Shown here: positions 1-8,788 of the stretch, in pieces | Layout of the letters: each line of letters starts with the position of its first letter | Numbering within the stretch: the stretch's first letter is position 1 | Assembly: GCA_038400315.1 (NCBI GenBank) | Contig: CP151667.1 | Coordinates: forward strand, 5,219,174 to 5,283,173 | Direction: 5' to 3' | DNA: 64,000 nucleotides | From: Isosphaeraceae bacterium EP7 | GTDB lineage: Bacteria; Planctomycetota; Planctomycetia; Isosphaerales; Isosphaeraceae | The notes under the pieces: generated by a model | Seen by the model: the letters and a program-made list of their open reading frames with translations, nothing else | Told to the model about the DNA's origin: nothing | Databases searched by the model: none | Program-made: the position numbers and the translations under genes

Positions 1-287
1 AAGGCTCCGAGGAAGGGCGCTGGACCCTGATCGACTACGGCGACTTCGTCGTACACCTCTTCTCCGAGGACGCGCGGTCGTACTACGCCCTCGAAGACAT
101 CTGGAACGACGCCCCGCGCATCGACTGGCAGGACCCGTCGAGCGTCGTCGGCGAGCTGAAGGTGCGCCCCCTCAGGGGCCAGAAGCCCGCGACCGACGCG
201 CCCGCCGTTGACGAAGCGGAGACGGCCGTCGCCGACGAAACGGAAACGCCCGCCGCCGATGAGGCGGAGAGCCCCGTCGCCGAGTAA
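1..287 (+). CDS. rsfS: Ribosomal silencing factor RsfS (3' part)
   Basis: The reading frame enters at base 3, is open from the window edge and ends at TAA 285-287. The visible part matches the C-terminal half of the RsfS/Iojap/DUF143 family, with the conserved run WTLIDYGDFVVHLF followed by a tyrosine-rich helix and W-x-D-A-P. RsfS binds ribosomal protein uL14 and blocks subunit joining when nutrients are scarce. The family normally stops soon after this point. Here an acidic, low-complexity tail of about 45 residues follows, built from repeats such as DEAET and DETET. The tail is probably disordered. argS starts 81 bases downstream on the same strand, so the two may be co-transcribed. Confidence 0.88.
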   Translation, partial: GSEEGRWTLIDYGDFVVHLFSEDARSYYALEDIWNDAPRIDWQDPSSVVGELKVRPLRGQKPATDAPAVDEAETAVADETETPAADEAESPVAE

Positions 288-368
288 GTTTTCAACCGCC
301 CACCGGTGCCCTGCCCCGAACCGCCCGCCGTTCGCGGGCGGGCCACCCCCAGCCGCCGACCGGACCTC

Positions 369-2225
369 ATGAACGTCCTCCAACGCCTGCGCATCGCCTT
401 CGCCGCCGCCACCCCCGAGGGAGGCGACCCCGTCGCGTTTGCCGAGGCCGTGCGCCAGAGCACCGACGCCAAGTTCGGCGACTACCAGGCCAACGGCTGC
501 ATGGCCATCGCCAAGGCGGCCAAGCTCAACCCGCGCCAGGTCGCCCAGCAAGTGCTCGATGAAGTCAACCTTGCGCCGCTGGCCGGGCCCCCCGAGATCG
601 CCGGCCCTGGGTTCCTTAACGTCCGACTCTTCGACGAGTGGCTCGCCGGGGAACTCGGCACGCTGCTCGCCGACCCAAAGCTTGGGCTCGTCCCCCCGGC
701 GAACCCGCTCACCGTCGTCATCGACTACTCCTCCCCCAACGTCGCCAAGCCGATGCATGTCGGCCACGTCCGGTCGACCGTCATCGGCGAGTCCTTGGCG
801 CGGATCCACGAGGCCCTCGGCCACAACGTGATCCGCGACAATCATCTGGGCGACTGGGGCTCCCAGTTCGGCATGATCCTCTGGGGCTGGAAAAATCACC
901 GGGATGACGCCGCCTACGAGGCGAATCCGGTCGCCGAGCTGGCCCGGCTCTACCGCCTGGCGCAAGCCTCGATCAAGCCGGGCGAGACCTTGAGCGAGAC
1001 GTTCAAGAAGCCGCTTGAACTGAGCGCACTCGGGCAGGCCGAGCCCGCGGCGGCCCTCTTCGCCAAGCTCGCCGAGGGGACCGACATGACGCTTGAAGGG
1101 GTGAAGTCGCAGATCGCGGCCAGCCGCAAGGTGTCCGATGACACCAGGGCCGAAACCGCGAAGCTGCACTCAGGCGACCCCGAGAACCGGGCGCTCTGGG
1201 CCCAGTTCATGCCCCACTGCCTCAAGGCGCTCGAGGCCGTCTATGTACGCCTGGGCGTGAAGTTCGACGTCCAGCTCGGCGAGAGCTTCTACGACCCGAT
1301 GCTCGCCGATATCGTGGCCGACCTGGAGGCCGCCGGCCTGGCCGTCCCCAGCGAGGGGGCCACCGTCGTCTTCACCGAGGGGAGCAAGGCCCCCTTCATC
1401 GTCCGCAAGCGTGACGGCGCCTTCAACTACGCCACAACCGACCTGGCCACCATCCGATACCGCGACCGGACCTGGGACCCCGACCTCGTCCTCTACGTGG
1501 TCGACCATCGCCAGGGGGACCACTTCAAGCAGCTCTTCGCCGTATCCAGGAAATGGGGCCAGACCCGGGCCAGGCTCGAGCACGTCGCCTTCGGCACGAT
1601 CATGGGCCCCGACCGACGCCCCTACAAGACCCGCGACGGCGACGTCATCGGCCTGGAATCGTTGCTCGACGAGGCCGTCGTCGAGGCCCGTAAGGTCGTC
1701 GATGAGAGCAGCCCAGACCTCACCGCCGAAGAACGAGACCGCGTCTCCGAGGTCGTCGGCCTGGGGGGGATCAAATATGCCGACCTCTCGCAGAACCGGC
1801 TCAGCGATTATGTGTTCGACTGGTCCAAAATGATGGCCCGAAACGGGAACACTGGCGCCTATCTCCAGTATGCCTACGCCCGGATCCGTAGCATCTTCCG
1901 CAAGGGAGATTTCGCCCCGGAAGCGATCCGCGCCGCAGCCCCCGCAATCTACCTGTCCAACCCGGCCGAGCGAGCCCTCGGCCTGCGCCTTCTCCAGTTC
2001 CCCGAGGCGTTGGAATTAGCCGCGGCCGAGCTGAAGGCGAACATCCTGACCGACTACCTGTTCGACCTGGCCAACCGTTTCAGCTCCTTCTTCGAGGAAT
2101 GCCCTGTCTTGAAGGCCGAGTCCGCCGAGCGCCGGGACAGCCGCCTGGCCCTCTGCGACCTGACCGCCCGGACGTTGAAGTTTGGACTGAACCTGCTGGG
2201 GATCGAGGTCGTCGAGCGGATGTGA
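369..2225 (+). CDS. argS: Arginyl-tRNA synthetase
   Basis: Class I aminoacyl-tRNA synthetase that charges tRNA-Arg. The 618-residue product has the ArgS N-terminal Add-1 domain (about residues 1-90) and the HIGH signature as HVGH at residues 130-133 within KPMHVGHVRS. It continues through the Rossmann core with GDWGSQFG and ends in a DALR-type anticodon-binding domain with NRFSSFFEECPVL. As in many ArgS proteins there is no strict KMSK motif; the equivalent region reads PYKTRDGDVI. The ATG at 369 is preferred because homology begins there. An open frame reaches back to 306 but adds a Pro/Arg-rich stretch unlike ArgS. Length is slightly above the usual 550-600 residues. Confidence 0.97.
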   Translation: MNVLQRLRIAFAAATPEGGDPVAFAEAVRQSTDAKFGDYQANGCMAIAKAAKLNPRQVAQQVLDEVNLAPLAGPPEIAGPGFLNVRLFDEWLAGELGTLLADPKLGLVPPANPLTVVIDYSSPNVAKPMHVGHVRSTVIGESLARIHEALGHNVIRDNHLGDWGSQFGMILWGWKNHRDDAAYEANPVAELARLYRLAQASIKPGETLSETFKKPLELSALGQAEPAAALFAKLAEGTDMTLEGVKSQIAASRKVSDDTRAETAKLHSGDPENRALWAQFMPHCLKALEAVYVRLGVKFDVQLGESFYDPMLADIVADLEAAGLAVPSEGATVVFTEGSKAPFIVRKRDGAFNYATTDLATIRYRDRTWDPDLVLYVVDHRQGDHFKQLFAVSRKWGQTRARLEHVAFGTIMGPDRRPYKTRDGDVIGLESLLDEAVVEARKVVDESSPDLTAEERDRVSEVVGLGGIKYADLSQNRLSDYVFDWSKMMARNGNTGAYLQYAYARIRSIFRKGDFAPEAIRAAAPAIYLSNPAERALGLRLLQFPEALELAAAELKANILTDYLFDLANRFSSFFEECPVLKAESAERRDSRLALCDLTARTLKFGLNLLGIEVVERM

Positions 2226-2357
2226 CGCCGGCCGGGCCGGGCACCCCGGGTGGAGAAGACTCGACGGCCGGGATATGCTACTTGAAGCCGATCTCGACCT
2301 GATCGAACTCGCCCCGCCCCTCGCACTGCCCGTCCCGCCCACCCGGAGTCAACGGCG

Positions 2358-4178
2358 ATGCCCAGCCCGCAGTCCAGCCTCGGTCCGATCGGACGCACGC
2401 TCGCCGGATGGCTCCTGCTGACCCTCGCGGCCCAGGGCGCGGAAGCGCCGCATCGCTCGCCGGTCGCGCTTTCCCTGTCAACCGACGGTTCCAGGCTGCT
2501 GACCGCCAACCAGACCTCCGGCTCGGTCTCGCTGGTCGATCCCCGCGCCGGCGAGGTCCTGCACGAGCTCGCGACCGGCGACAAGCCCGCTGGGGTCGCC
2601 TTCTCCGCCGACGCGACCCGCGCCGCGGTGACCCACTGGTACGGCTATGACCTCGTCAGGCTCGACATCAAGGACGACCGGCTCGCTATCGGCGGAAGGG
2701 TCGAAGTCGGTCCCGAACCGCGCGGTGTGGTCGTCTCTCCCGACGGCAAGACCGCGTATGTGGCCGTGGGTGTCGCCAATGAGGTGGTCCGGGTCGACCT
2801 CGATGCGATGAAGGTCACCGGCCGCGTCGCCGTCGGTCGCGAGCCCCGATCGCTGGCCCTCACCCCGGATGGTTCTCGCCTGATCGCGGCCAACTCGCGG
2901 GGCAGGACGCTGAGCTTCATCGATCCGGCGACCTTCCAGGTCGTCAACATGGCCGAGACCGAGGGCGACAACCAGCGCCAGTTGGCCATCGATTCCAGGG
3001 GCGAATACGCCTACGTCGTCCACATGAAGAATCGCGGCTTCGCCACCACTCGCAACAGCATCGACCAGGGCTGGGTGCTCGGCCAGCGGCTGACACGCGT
3101 CAAGTTGACCGGGGATGAGACATTCGAGTCGCTGGCCCTCGACCCCCAGGGCGAGGCACTCGGCGATGTTCACGGCGTGGCGATCACACGCGACGGCTCG
3201 ACGGTCGCGGTCTCGGCCGGAGGCACCCACGAGGTTGTGATCCTGGGCGATGCCCGGACGCTCCCGTATCGCACGGGTGGCTCCCGCGACCTGATCCCCG
3301 GGTCGCTCCTTCGCGAGAAGGGCCGCGTGCGGCGGATCCCGCTGGGAGGACGTCCCACCGAGCTGGCCTTCGCCCCCGACGGGCCGACCCTCTACGCCGC
3401 GAATTACCTGTCCGACTCCGTCCAGGTCATCGACGCCGCAACCGGAACCCTGACGAAGACGATCGCGCTGGGAGGTCCCTCGGAACCGGGCCTGGCCCGA
3501 CGCGGCGAGATGCTGTTCCACGACGCCAAGCGCTCGTTCAACCAGTGGTACAGCTGCAACACCTGCCACAGCGACGGTCATACCAACGGGCTCGACTACG
3601 ACACGCTCAATGATGGCAGCCAGGACTTGAGCACCGCACACCTGCGGAGCCGCAAGAAGGCCCCCACGCTTCGAGGCGTCGCCTCAACCGGCCCCTGGAC
3701 CTGGCACGGCTGGCAGACAAGTCTGGAAGACGCGACGATCGAATCGTTCACCAAAAGCATGCAGGGCAAGGCCCCAACCGACGAAGAGGTCAAGGCCTTG
3801 GTCGCTTACCTTGGCACCCTGGATCATCCCAAGAACCCGAACCTCGCCCCCGACGGCTCGCTCACCGAGTCCGCACGTCGCGGCGAGGATATCTACCGAT
3901 CGCCCAAGGCGGCCTGCAACACCTGCCACGGCGGGGCGAACCTGACCGACGGCAAGGTCCACCTCACCGGCCTCGAAGAGCCCGGCGACGCCTACCGAGG
4001 CTACAACCCGCCCTCGCTCAAGGGGGCCTACGACAAGGCCCCCTACCTTCACGACGGCCGTTCCGAGACGCTGCGAGACGCCCTGAAAGGCCCACATAGC
4101 CCCGAAGAAGTGACCGGCCTGGGCGAGCTCACCGAGCAGGAACTCGACGACCTGATCGCCTATGTCAAGTCGCTCTGA
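2358..4178 (+). CDS. Exported beta-propeller/di-heme cytochrome c protein
   Basis: A 606-residue protein with an N-terminal signal peptide (LAGWLLLTLAAQGAEA). It has six or so YVTN/PQQ-type propeller blades up to about residue 360 (repeats of the type LTPDGSRLIAANS and FAPDGPTLYAANYLSDSVQVID). A C-terminal cytochrome c module carries two CNTCH heme-attachment motifs near residues 400 and 520. Distal ligands are not obvious, although a MauG/CcpA-like peroxidase arrangement is possible. The protein probably acts in the periplasm as an electron-transfer or redox enzyme. The substrate cannot be told from sequence. The gene converges on lgt and shares a terminator hairpin with it. Confidence 0.82.
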   Translation: MPSPQSSLGPIGRTLAGWLLLTLAAQGAEAPHRSPVALSLSTDGSRLLTANQTSGSVSLVDPRAGEVLHELATGDKPAGVAFSADATRAAVTHWYGYDLVRLDIKDDRLAIGGRVEVGPEPRGVVVSPDGKTAYVAVGVANEVVRVDLDAMKVTGRVAVGREPRSLALTPDGSRLIAANSRGRTLSFIDPATFQVVNMAETEGDNQRQLAIDSRGEYAYVVHMKNRGFATTRNSIDQGWVLGQRLTRVKLTGDETFESLALDPQGEALGDVHGVAITRDGSTVAVSAGGTHEVVILGDARTLPYRTGGSRDLIPGSLLREKGRVRRIPLGGRPTELAFAPDGPTLYAANYLSDSVQVIDAATGTLTKTIALGGPSEPGLARRGEMLFHDAKRSFNQWYSCNTCHSDGHTNGLDYDTLNDGSQDLSTAHLRSRKKAPTLRGVASTGPWTWHGWQTSLEDATIESFTKSMQGKAPTDEEVKALVAYLGTLDHPKNPNLAPDGSLTESARRGEDIYRSPKAACNTCHGGANLTDGKVHLTGLEEPGDAYRGYNPPSLKGAYDKAPYLHDGRSETLRDALKGPHSPEEVTGLGELTEQELDDLIAYVKSL

Positions 4179-4183
4179 CCCAC

Positions 4184-4221
4184 CGCAATCCCCGCAAGCT
4201 CAGACAGCTTGTGGGGTTGCG
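4184..4221. terminator. Bidirectional terminator hairpin between cytochrome gene and lgt
   Basis: The left arm CGCAATCCCCGCAAGCT pairs with AGCTTGTGGGGTTGCG across a five-base loop, with one or two bulges. It begins six bases after the cytochrome stop and overlaps the last codons of the convergent lgt gene. It could therefore terminate transcription from both sides. There is no clear U-tract. Confidence 0.6.
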
Positions 4222-5063
4222 ATCGGAGCGGGCATCTCGTCGTGAGGCTCGTTCGCATAGAGACGCTTCGGCTGACGCAGCAGATAAGCCCAGTAGAGGA
4301 CCGCGCCGGCAAGCAGCCCCACGCTCACCAGTTGCGAGATGGTCATCCCCATGAAGAAGACCCCCTCGTCATTGCGAAGGTGCTCGACCAGGAATCGCGA
4401 GATGGGGTAGAGGATCATGAGCACGCCCATGACCTCGCCATCCCGGCGACGGAGCGGGAAATACGCGTTCAGGATCAGGAGCAGGAATAGGCCGTCGACG
4501 GCCGCATAGATCTGGGTCGGATGCACCGGCAGCGACCGCAGCGCCGTGGGGCTGAGTAGACCTCGTGCGACCTGGCTCTCCCAGGGGCCGGTGCCCGCCG
4601 GGAAGGTCACACCGATTGGCAAGTCGCACGCATCTCCGTAGCAGCAGCCATTCAGGAAGCAGCCCATCCGGCCCAGCGCGATGCCGATTGCCAACGCCGG
4701 TGCGACCACGTCGAGCATCGGCCGCAGAGGGAACCGCCTGAGAAACCAGTAAAGGAAGAACGCCGCGGCGCCCCCCATGATGCTCCCGTAGAAGACGATG
4801 CCCCCCTGCCAGATCATGAAGATCTCCAGCGGGCTGCGGATCCGGGTCCCCCAGTACTGCCAGACGTAGAACGCCCGGGCACCGGCCAGGCCGCCGATGA
4901 ACAGCCAGAGCGCCAGGTCGTAGACGACGTCGACGTCGAGGTTCTCGCGCTTGGCTCGCCAGGCGGCAATCCTCATCGAGCCGAGGAAGGCCAGGAACAG
5001 CATCAGGCCGTAGCCGTAGATCTTGATCGGCGTGCCTGGGATCTGGAACAAGACCTGCCACAT
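4200..5063 (-). CDS. lgt: Prolipoprotein diacylglyceryl transferase
   Basis: Transfers a diacylglyceryl group from phosphatidylglycerol to the lipobox cysteine of prolipoproteins, in the inner membrane. The 287-residue product has the usual seven membrane segments. It opens with FQIPGTPIKIYGYGLMLFLAF and carries the Lgt signature region GRMGCFLNGCCYGDAC (family consensus GRxGNFxNGE-like) and HPTQIYAA. It is the last gene of the leftward pyrF-ferredoxin-panC-panD-lgt cluster, 29 bases after panD. The ATG at 5063 fits the family N-terminus. Confidence 0.96.
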   Translation of the reverse strand: MWQVLFQIPGTPIKIYGYGLMLFLAFLGSMRIAAWRAKRENLDVDVVYDLALWLFIGGLAGARAFYVWQYWGTRIRSPLEIFMIWQGGIVFYGSIMGGAAAFFLYWFLRRFPLRPMLDVVAPALAIGIALGRMGCFLNGCCYGDACDLPIGVTFPAGTGPWESQVARGLLSPTALRSLPVHPTQIYAAVDGLFLLLILNAYFPLRRRDGEVMGVLMILYPISRFLVEHLRNDEGVFFMGMTISQLVSVGLLAGAVLYWAYLLRQPKRLYANEPHDEMPAPIATPQAV

Positions 5064-5092
5064 GGCGTTGACTCTCCTCCGTGTCGTCTCGG

Positions 5093-5488
5093 TCAGGCCC
5101 AGGCGGGCACCACGTCGCCCACGGGGGGATAGTCGATCTGCTCGACGATCCGGTTCCTGAGATCCAGGGCCACCACCCTGGGCTGATGCCCGGGGACCTC
5201 GGATGGCTCCAACTCGGCGAAAGCCATCACGATGATCCGGTCGCCCACACCGCCCAGCCGGGCCATCGCGCCGTTCAGGCCGATCTCGCCCGAGCCCCGC
5301 CGTCCTGACAGCGCATACGTCTGCGCACGCAGGCCCGTCGCGGTATTGCTGACGAGGATCGCCTCGTAGGGATGCAGGCCCACGGCGTCCATCAGGTCGG
5401 GGTCGATCGTCAGGCTGCCATGATAGTGCAGGTCGGCCTGAGTCACGGTCGCCATGTGGAGCTTACTTTTCAGCAGCGTCAGCCGCAT
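5093..5488 (-). CDS. panD: Aspartate 1-decarboxylase precursor
   Basis: Pyruvoyl-dependent enzyme that converts L-aspartate to beta-alanine for pantothenate synthesis. The 131-residue proenzyme has the canonical opening LLKSKLHMATVTQADLHYHGS. The self-cleavage site is Gly24-Ser25, where Ser25 becomes the pyruvoyl group. The ATG at 5488 is chosen because it gives this N-terminus. It lies inside the 3' end of panC, a 26-base overlap that suggests translational coupling. The product made here is the co-substrate of the PanC enzyme encoded just upstream. Confidence 0.96.
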   Translation of the reverse strand: MRLTLLKSKLHMATVTQADLHYHGSLTIDPDLMDAVGLHPYEAILVSNTATGLRAQTYALSGRRGSGEIGLNGAMARLGGVGDRIIVMAFAELEPSEVPGHQPRVVALDLRNRIVEQIDYPPVGDVVPAWA

Positions 5489-6371
5489 CGCGTCTGGTCC
5501 CCGGCAAAATCGCGTTATCGATGAGCCGGGCGGGCCCGACCCGGACGGCCAGGAGCGCAACCGCCTCGCGGCCTTCCCCCAGCGTGGCCAGGGGCTCCAG
5601 CGTCTCGGCATCGGCCACTTCGGCGTAATCGAGCTTCGCCAGCCCTTCCGATTCTATCTCTTCCACCAAAATCTGTCGAACCCGGTCGGCCCGCCGCTCT
5701 CCCGACTGGGTCGCCTCCATCGCCAGGCCGAGGGCCCTCGATAAGACCACGGCCGCCCTACGTTCTTCGACATTCAGGTACCGATTGCGGCTACTCATCG
5801 CCAGGCCGTCGGCCTCGCGCACCGTGTCGACGCCCACGATTCGCACCGGCACGTCGAGGTCTGCGACCATTCGCCGGACGACGAGCAATTGCTGATAATC
5901 TTTCCTGCCGAAATGCGCCAGGTCGGGCCCGACGAGGTTCAGGAGCTTCATAACCACCGTCGCGACCCCTCGGAAATGCCCCGGCCGGCTCGCCCCTTCC
6001 AGCCGAGCGGTCACCCCGGGCACGTCGACGAACGTCGTCTCCGCCGTCCCTCTCGGATAGATCGCCTCGGCCAAGGGCGCGAAGACAACGTCGGCCCCGC
6101 CGAGCTCGCAGGCGGCGAGGTCGGCGTCGAGGGTCCTTGGATACTTCGTAAAGTCTTCGGTCGGGCCGAATTGGGTCGGATTCACGAAGACCGAAACGAC
6201 CACGAAGTCAGAGTCGGCACGGCAGCGGCGGATCAACTCGACGTGGCCGGCGTGCAGGGCACCCATCGTCGGCACGAGGCCGATCGATTTCCCCGCAGCT
6301 CGTGCCCGCGCAACCTGCTCGCGGACCTCGGCAACGCCACGAACCAGCGAGATCTTGGGCGTTTCGGCCAT
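5463..6371 (-). CDS. panC: Pantothenate synthetase
   Basis: Condenses pantoate and beta-alanine with ATP to give pantothenate. The 302-residue product has the nucleotidyl-transferase opening VPTMGALHAGHVELI (HxGH), FVNPTQFGPTEDF, the pantoate-binding GRKDYQQL, and the KMSKS-equivalent SSRNRYL. Its ATG at 6371 shares an ATGA with the stop of the upstream ferredoxin gene, and its 3' end overlaps panD. Translation of the three genes is probably coupled. Confidence 0.97.
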   Translation of the reverse strand: MAETPKISLVRGVAEVREQVARARAAGKSIGLVPTMGALHAGHVELIRRCRADSDFVVVSVFVNPTQFGPTEDFTKYPRTLDADLAACELGGADVVFAPLAEAIYPRGTAETTFVDVPGVTARLEGASRPGHFRGVATVVMKLLNLVGPDLAHFGRKDYQQLLVVRRMVADLDVPVRIVGVDTVREADGLAMSSRNRYLNVEERRAAVVLSRALGLAMEATQSGERRADRVRQILVEEIESEGLAKLDYAEVADAETLEPLATLGEGREAVALLAVRVGPARLIDNAILPGTRRDAADAAEK

Positions 6372-6733
6372 CAGATAGACGCCTTCGCCCGATGCGGGCA
6401 CGACGGGTTGTTCAGGCAGTCTTCGATGATGTGGAGATCTTCGACGATCTCGCCCCCCACGATCGTCCGGTCGACGATCCGGGCCGCGTCCTCGGGCCCG
6501 ACATGGCCGTACCAGATGTTCTGCGGATAGATCACGACAACCGGGCCGTGCTCGCACTGGTCCAGGCAGCCGGCGGGGTTGGCGCGCACGCTGGACCCGA
6601 CCCCTGCCGTCTTGAGCGCCTTCTTGAAGGCATCGCGCAGGACCTGCGATTGCTCGGTGCCGCAACTGCCCCGAGGGTGGTCAGTCGCGCGGGCATTGCC
6701 GCAGATGAAGATGTGGTGGGTGAACGATGCCAT
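6371..6733 (-). CDS. Thioredoxin-fold [2Fe-2S] ferredoxin
   Basis: A 120-residue protein of the thioredoxin-like [2Fe-2S] ferredoxin family. It opens with THHIFICGN. The four cluster cysteines are arranged as C-x12-C (CGNARATDHPRGSCG) and C-x3-C (GCLDQCEHGP), followed by the family pattern VVVIYPQNIWYG. It should be a soluble one-electron carrier. Its electron partner is unknown. The ATG at 6733 is chosen since homology starts there. The gene overlaps panC by ATGA, an unusual partner for pantothenate synthesis because PanC and PanD need no electrons. Confidence 0.88.
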   Translation of the reverse strand: MASFTHHIFICGNARATDHPRGSCGTEQSQVLRDAFKKALKTAGVGSSVRANPAGCLDQCEHGPVVVIYPQNIWYGHVGPEDAARIVDRTIVGGEIVEDLHIIEDCLNNPSCPHRAKASI

Positions 6734-6820
6734 CAGTCGATTCCAGAGGACCGCAATCGCCGGCCGCCACGTCGCGTCCGGCACCGCTCATCGTTCGCCC
6801 GAAAGTCGGGCGGGTCAAGC

Positions 6821-7765
6821 TCAGGCGGACGTCACCTTCAGGCGCGAGCACGACGTGTGGGCCGCCAGGTCATCGGCCATGTCACGGATTGCCCGCTCGA
6901 TGGCCCCCTGCCAGTTGGCGCGGAACGTCTCACGGTAAGCGGGGCGGTTGTAGGCGAACGTAAGCCCTCGAGAACTGTTGACGATCGCCCCCAGGCCTCG
7001 GTCGTCGAAGGCGCCGGCGACCTCGGCGGCGGTCCCCCCCTGGGCTCCGTAGCCTGGGACGAGGAACAGGACACCCGGCAAGGTCTCGCGAAGCTCAACG
7101 AGCTGCTCGGGATAGGTGGCACCGACAACCGCGCCGACCAGGCTGTAACCGCCCACGCCGCGCTGGGGCTCGGCCCAGCCGGCGAGGTGGTCGGCGACGT
7201 GGCGGTAGATCGGCTTGCCGTCGCAGATCAGGTCCTGAAAGTCGCCGGCCGACGCGTTGCTGGTCCTCACCAGCACGAAGAGGCCCTTCTCCTCGCGGGC
7301 TGCGACGTTGATGAACGGGTCGATCCCGTCCCGGCCCAGGTAAGGGTTCACCGTCAGCGCATCGGCCCACCAGCTCGATTCGAACCGATCGCCGAACGGG
7401 ACCTTGCCCAGGTAGGCCCGGGCGTAAGCCTCGGCCGTCGAGCCGATGTCGTTACGCTTGCCGTCGATCAGCACGATCAGGCCACGCTCATGCGCGTATT
7501 CGGCCGTCTCGTGCAGCGCCGTCATCCCCGCTGGGCCATAGGCCTCGTAGAACGCCGCCTGGAATTTGACGACCGGGGCCAGCGACGTGGCAACATCGAC
7601 GACCGACCGGCCGAACAACGCAAAGGCGGCCGCGATGCCCGCATGATCGGCGGAAAATCTGTCCAGAACGCCTGCGGGCAAGTCCTCGGGCCTTGGGTCG
7701 ATGCCCACGCAGACCGCGTTGCCGATCCGCCTGATGGCCCCTTCAAGTCGATCGGCGAAATGCAC
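6821..7765 (-). CDS. pyrF: Orotidine 5'-phosphate decarboxylase (subfamily 2)
   Basis: Last step of UMP synthesis, decarboxylating OMP. The 314-residue product is of the longer bacterial subfamily 2. It has VGIDPRPEDLP at the N-terminus, VVKFQAAFYEAYG, and the catalytic LIDGKRNDIGSTAEAYA (DxKxxD). PGYGAQGG and NSSRGL form the phosphate-binding end. The GTG at 7765 is preferred: GGAG lies seven bases upstream and the protein then opens VHFADRLEGAI. A TTG at 7807 would add 14 residues. It is the first gene of the leftward cluster, 87 bases before the ferredoxin gene. Confidence 0.94.
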   Translation of the reverse strand: MHFADRLEGAIRRIGNAVCVGIDPRPEDLPAGVLDRFSADHAGIAAAFALFGRSVVDVATSLAPVVKFQAAFYEAYGPAGMTALHETAEYAHERGLIVLIDGKRNDIGSTAEAYARAYLGKVPFGDRFESSWWADALTVNPYLGRDGIDPFINVAAREEKGLFVLVRTSNASAGDFQDLICDGKPIYRHVADHLAGWAEPQRGVGGYSLVGAVVGATYPEQLVELRETLPGVLFLVPGYGAQGGTAAEVAGAFDDRGLGAIVNSSRGLTFAYNRPAYRETFRANWQGAIERAIRDMADDLAAHTSCSRLKVTSA

Positions 7766-8157
7766 GACGATGCTCCGGTTCCGGCAGGACGAGGGAATGG
7801 ACGACAAACCAGGTGATTTTAGCTTCGAGGCATGCTGGCCGGTAGACCAACGGAGCCTGGGCGACGCCCAATCCCGGCCCGACCGCCCCGGATTGGGGGG
7901 GCAATCTAGTGCGGTGCTCTGATCGAAGTCCGAGATCGAAGCTCGATCGCGGCTCGAAGTTTGTGGTGGAGTGACGCATGTTCCCTTCGCGCGGGGACTG
8001 GCATCGGCGCGGACCCCGCCGCAATAATAGGAGGGTCACGTCTCCGGCCGGACCTTGAGGAAACTCTTGAAGTTCAGGCTCGGGGAGGCCTATTTTCTCT
8101 CGGCGTCGGCAGGCCGCGCGGGCTTTGAACCTGTCCGCGCGGGGGGAGTTTTTCTCG
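7766..8157. other. Divergent intergenic region, pyrF / FKBP
   Basis: About 390 bases between two divergent starts, so promoters for both directions should lie here. I see no convincing gene, RNA or strong sigma-70 pair. A GGGGGGAG run just before 8158 serves as the ribosome-binding site of the FKBP gene. Confidence 0.5.
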
Positions 8158-8736
8158 ATGATGCGGTGCAGGATTTTCTCGATCGCTTCGGCCGGGCTCC
8201 TGGCCTTTTCCGGCTGCGATGGTCCGCCCCAGATCGTGCCGGTGGGCCCTCCCGGCACGGAATTTGTCCGCGTCCCGGTGACACCCGACACCGATGCGGC
8301 CGCGCTGGGCGAGTCGGCCACTCAGGCGAAGTCGCTGCCCACCACGCCGGAAGCCTCAAACGTCCCGCCGGCATTGCCCACGAAAGTCGGCGAGACGGTC
8401 ACCCGCGACTCGGGCCTGAAATACACCACGCTCGTCGAGGGGACTGGGGCCGAGTGCAAGTCGGGCCAGACGATCTCGATCCACTATGTCGGCACCTTGG
8501 CGAGCAACGGCAACGAGTTCGATAGCTCGGTTGGCAGCGGCAAGCCGTTGTCGACCAGGATCGGCGTGGGCGCGGTCATCCCTGGCTGGGATGAGGGAGT
8601 CCCTGGGATGAAGGTCGGCGAGAAGCGCAAGCTCGAAATTCCCGCCAAGCTGGCCTACGGTGATCAGGCTCAGGGGGAGAAGATCCCGGCCAATTCGGAC
8701 CTCGTCTTCGTGGTCGAGCTGGTCAGCGTCCAGTAA
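8158..8736 (+). CDS. FKBP-type peptidyl-prolyl isomerase, lipoprotein
   Basis: A 192-residue exported prolyl isomerase. It has an MMRCRIFS n-region, a hydrophobic core and a lipobox LAFSGC, so it should be lipidated, fittingly via the Lgt encoded nearby. A Pro/Thr-rich linker of about 60 residues follows. The FKBP domain runs from about residue 80 to the end: SGLKYTTLVEGTG, SIHYVGTLASNGNEFDSS, VIPGWDEGVPGMKVGEKRKLEIP, LAYGDQ and SDLVFVVEL. It probably catalyses cis/trans proline isomerisation during folding of secreted proteins. The start is set by the GGGGGGAG eight to ten bases before ATG 8158. Confidence 0.92.
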   Translation: MMRCRIFSIASAGLLAFSGCDGPPQIVPVGPPGTEFVRVPVTPDTDAAALGESATQAKSLPTTPEASNVPPALPTKVGETVTRDSGLKYTTLVEGTGAECKSGQTISIHYVGTLASNGNEFDSSVGSGKPLSTRIGVGAVIPGWDEGVPGMKVGEKRKLEIPAKLAYGDQAQGEKIPANSDLVFVVELVSVQ

Positions 8737-8788
8737 GTACGATGCACCGGGCGGTCCGGGCGATCGACCTCGACCGGACACGCCTGGA

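Noticed and set aside
2478-3641. 387-residue antisense frame under the cytochrome gene
   Set aside because: Mirror of a well-supported gene, with no recognisable domain.
5489-5611. Longer N-terminus for panD
   Set aside because: The added 41 residues lie inside panC in another frame and the true family start is at 5488.
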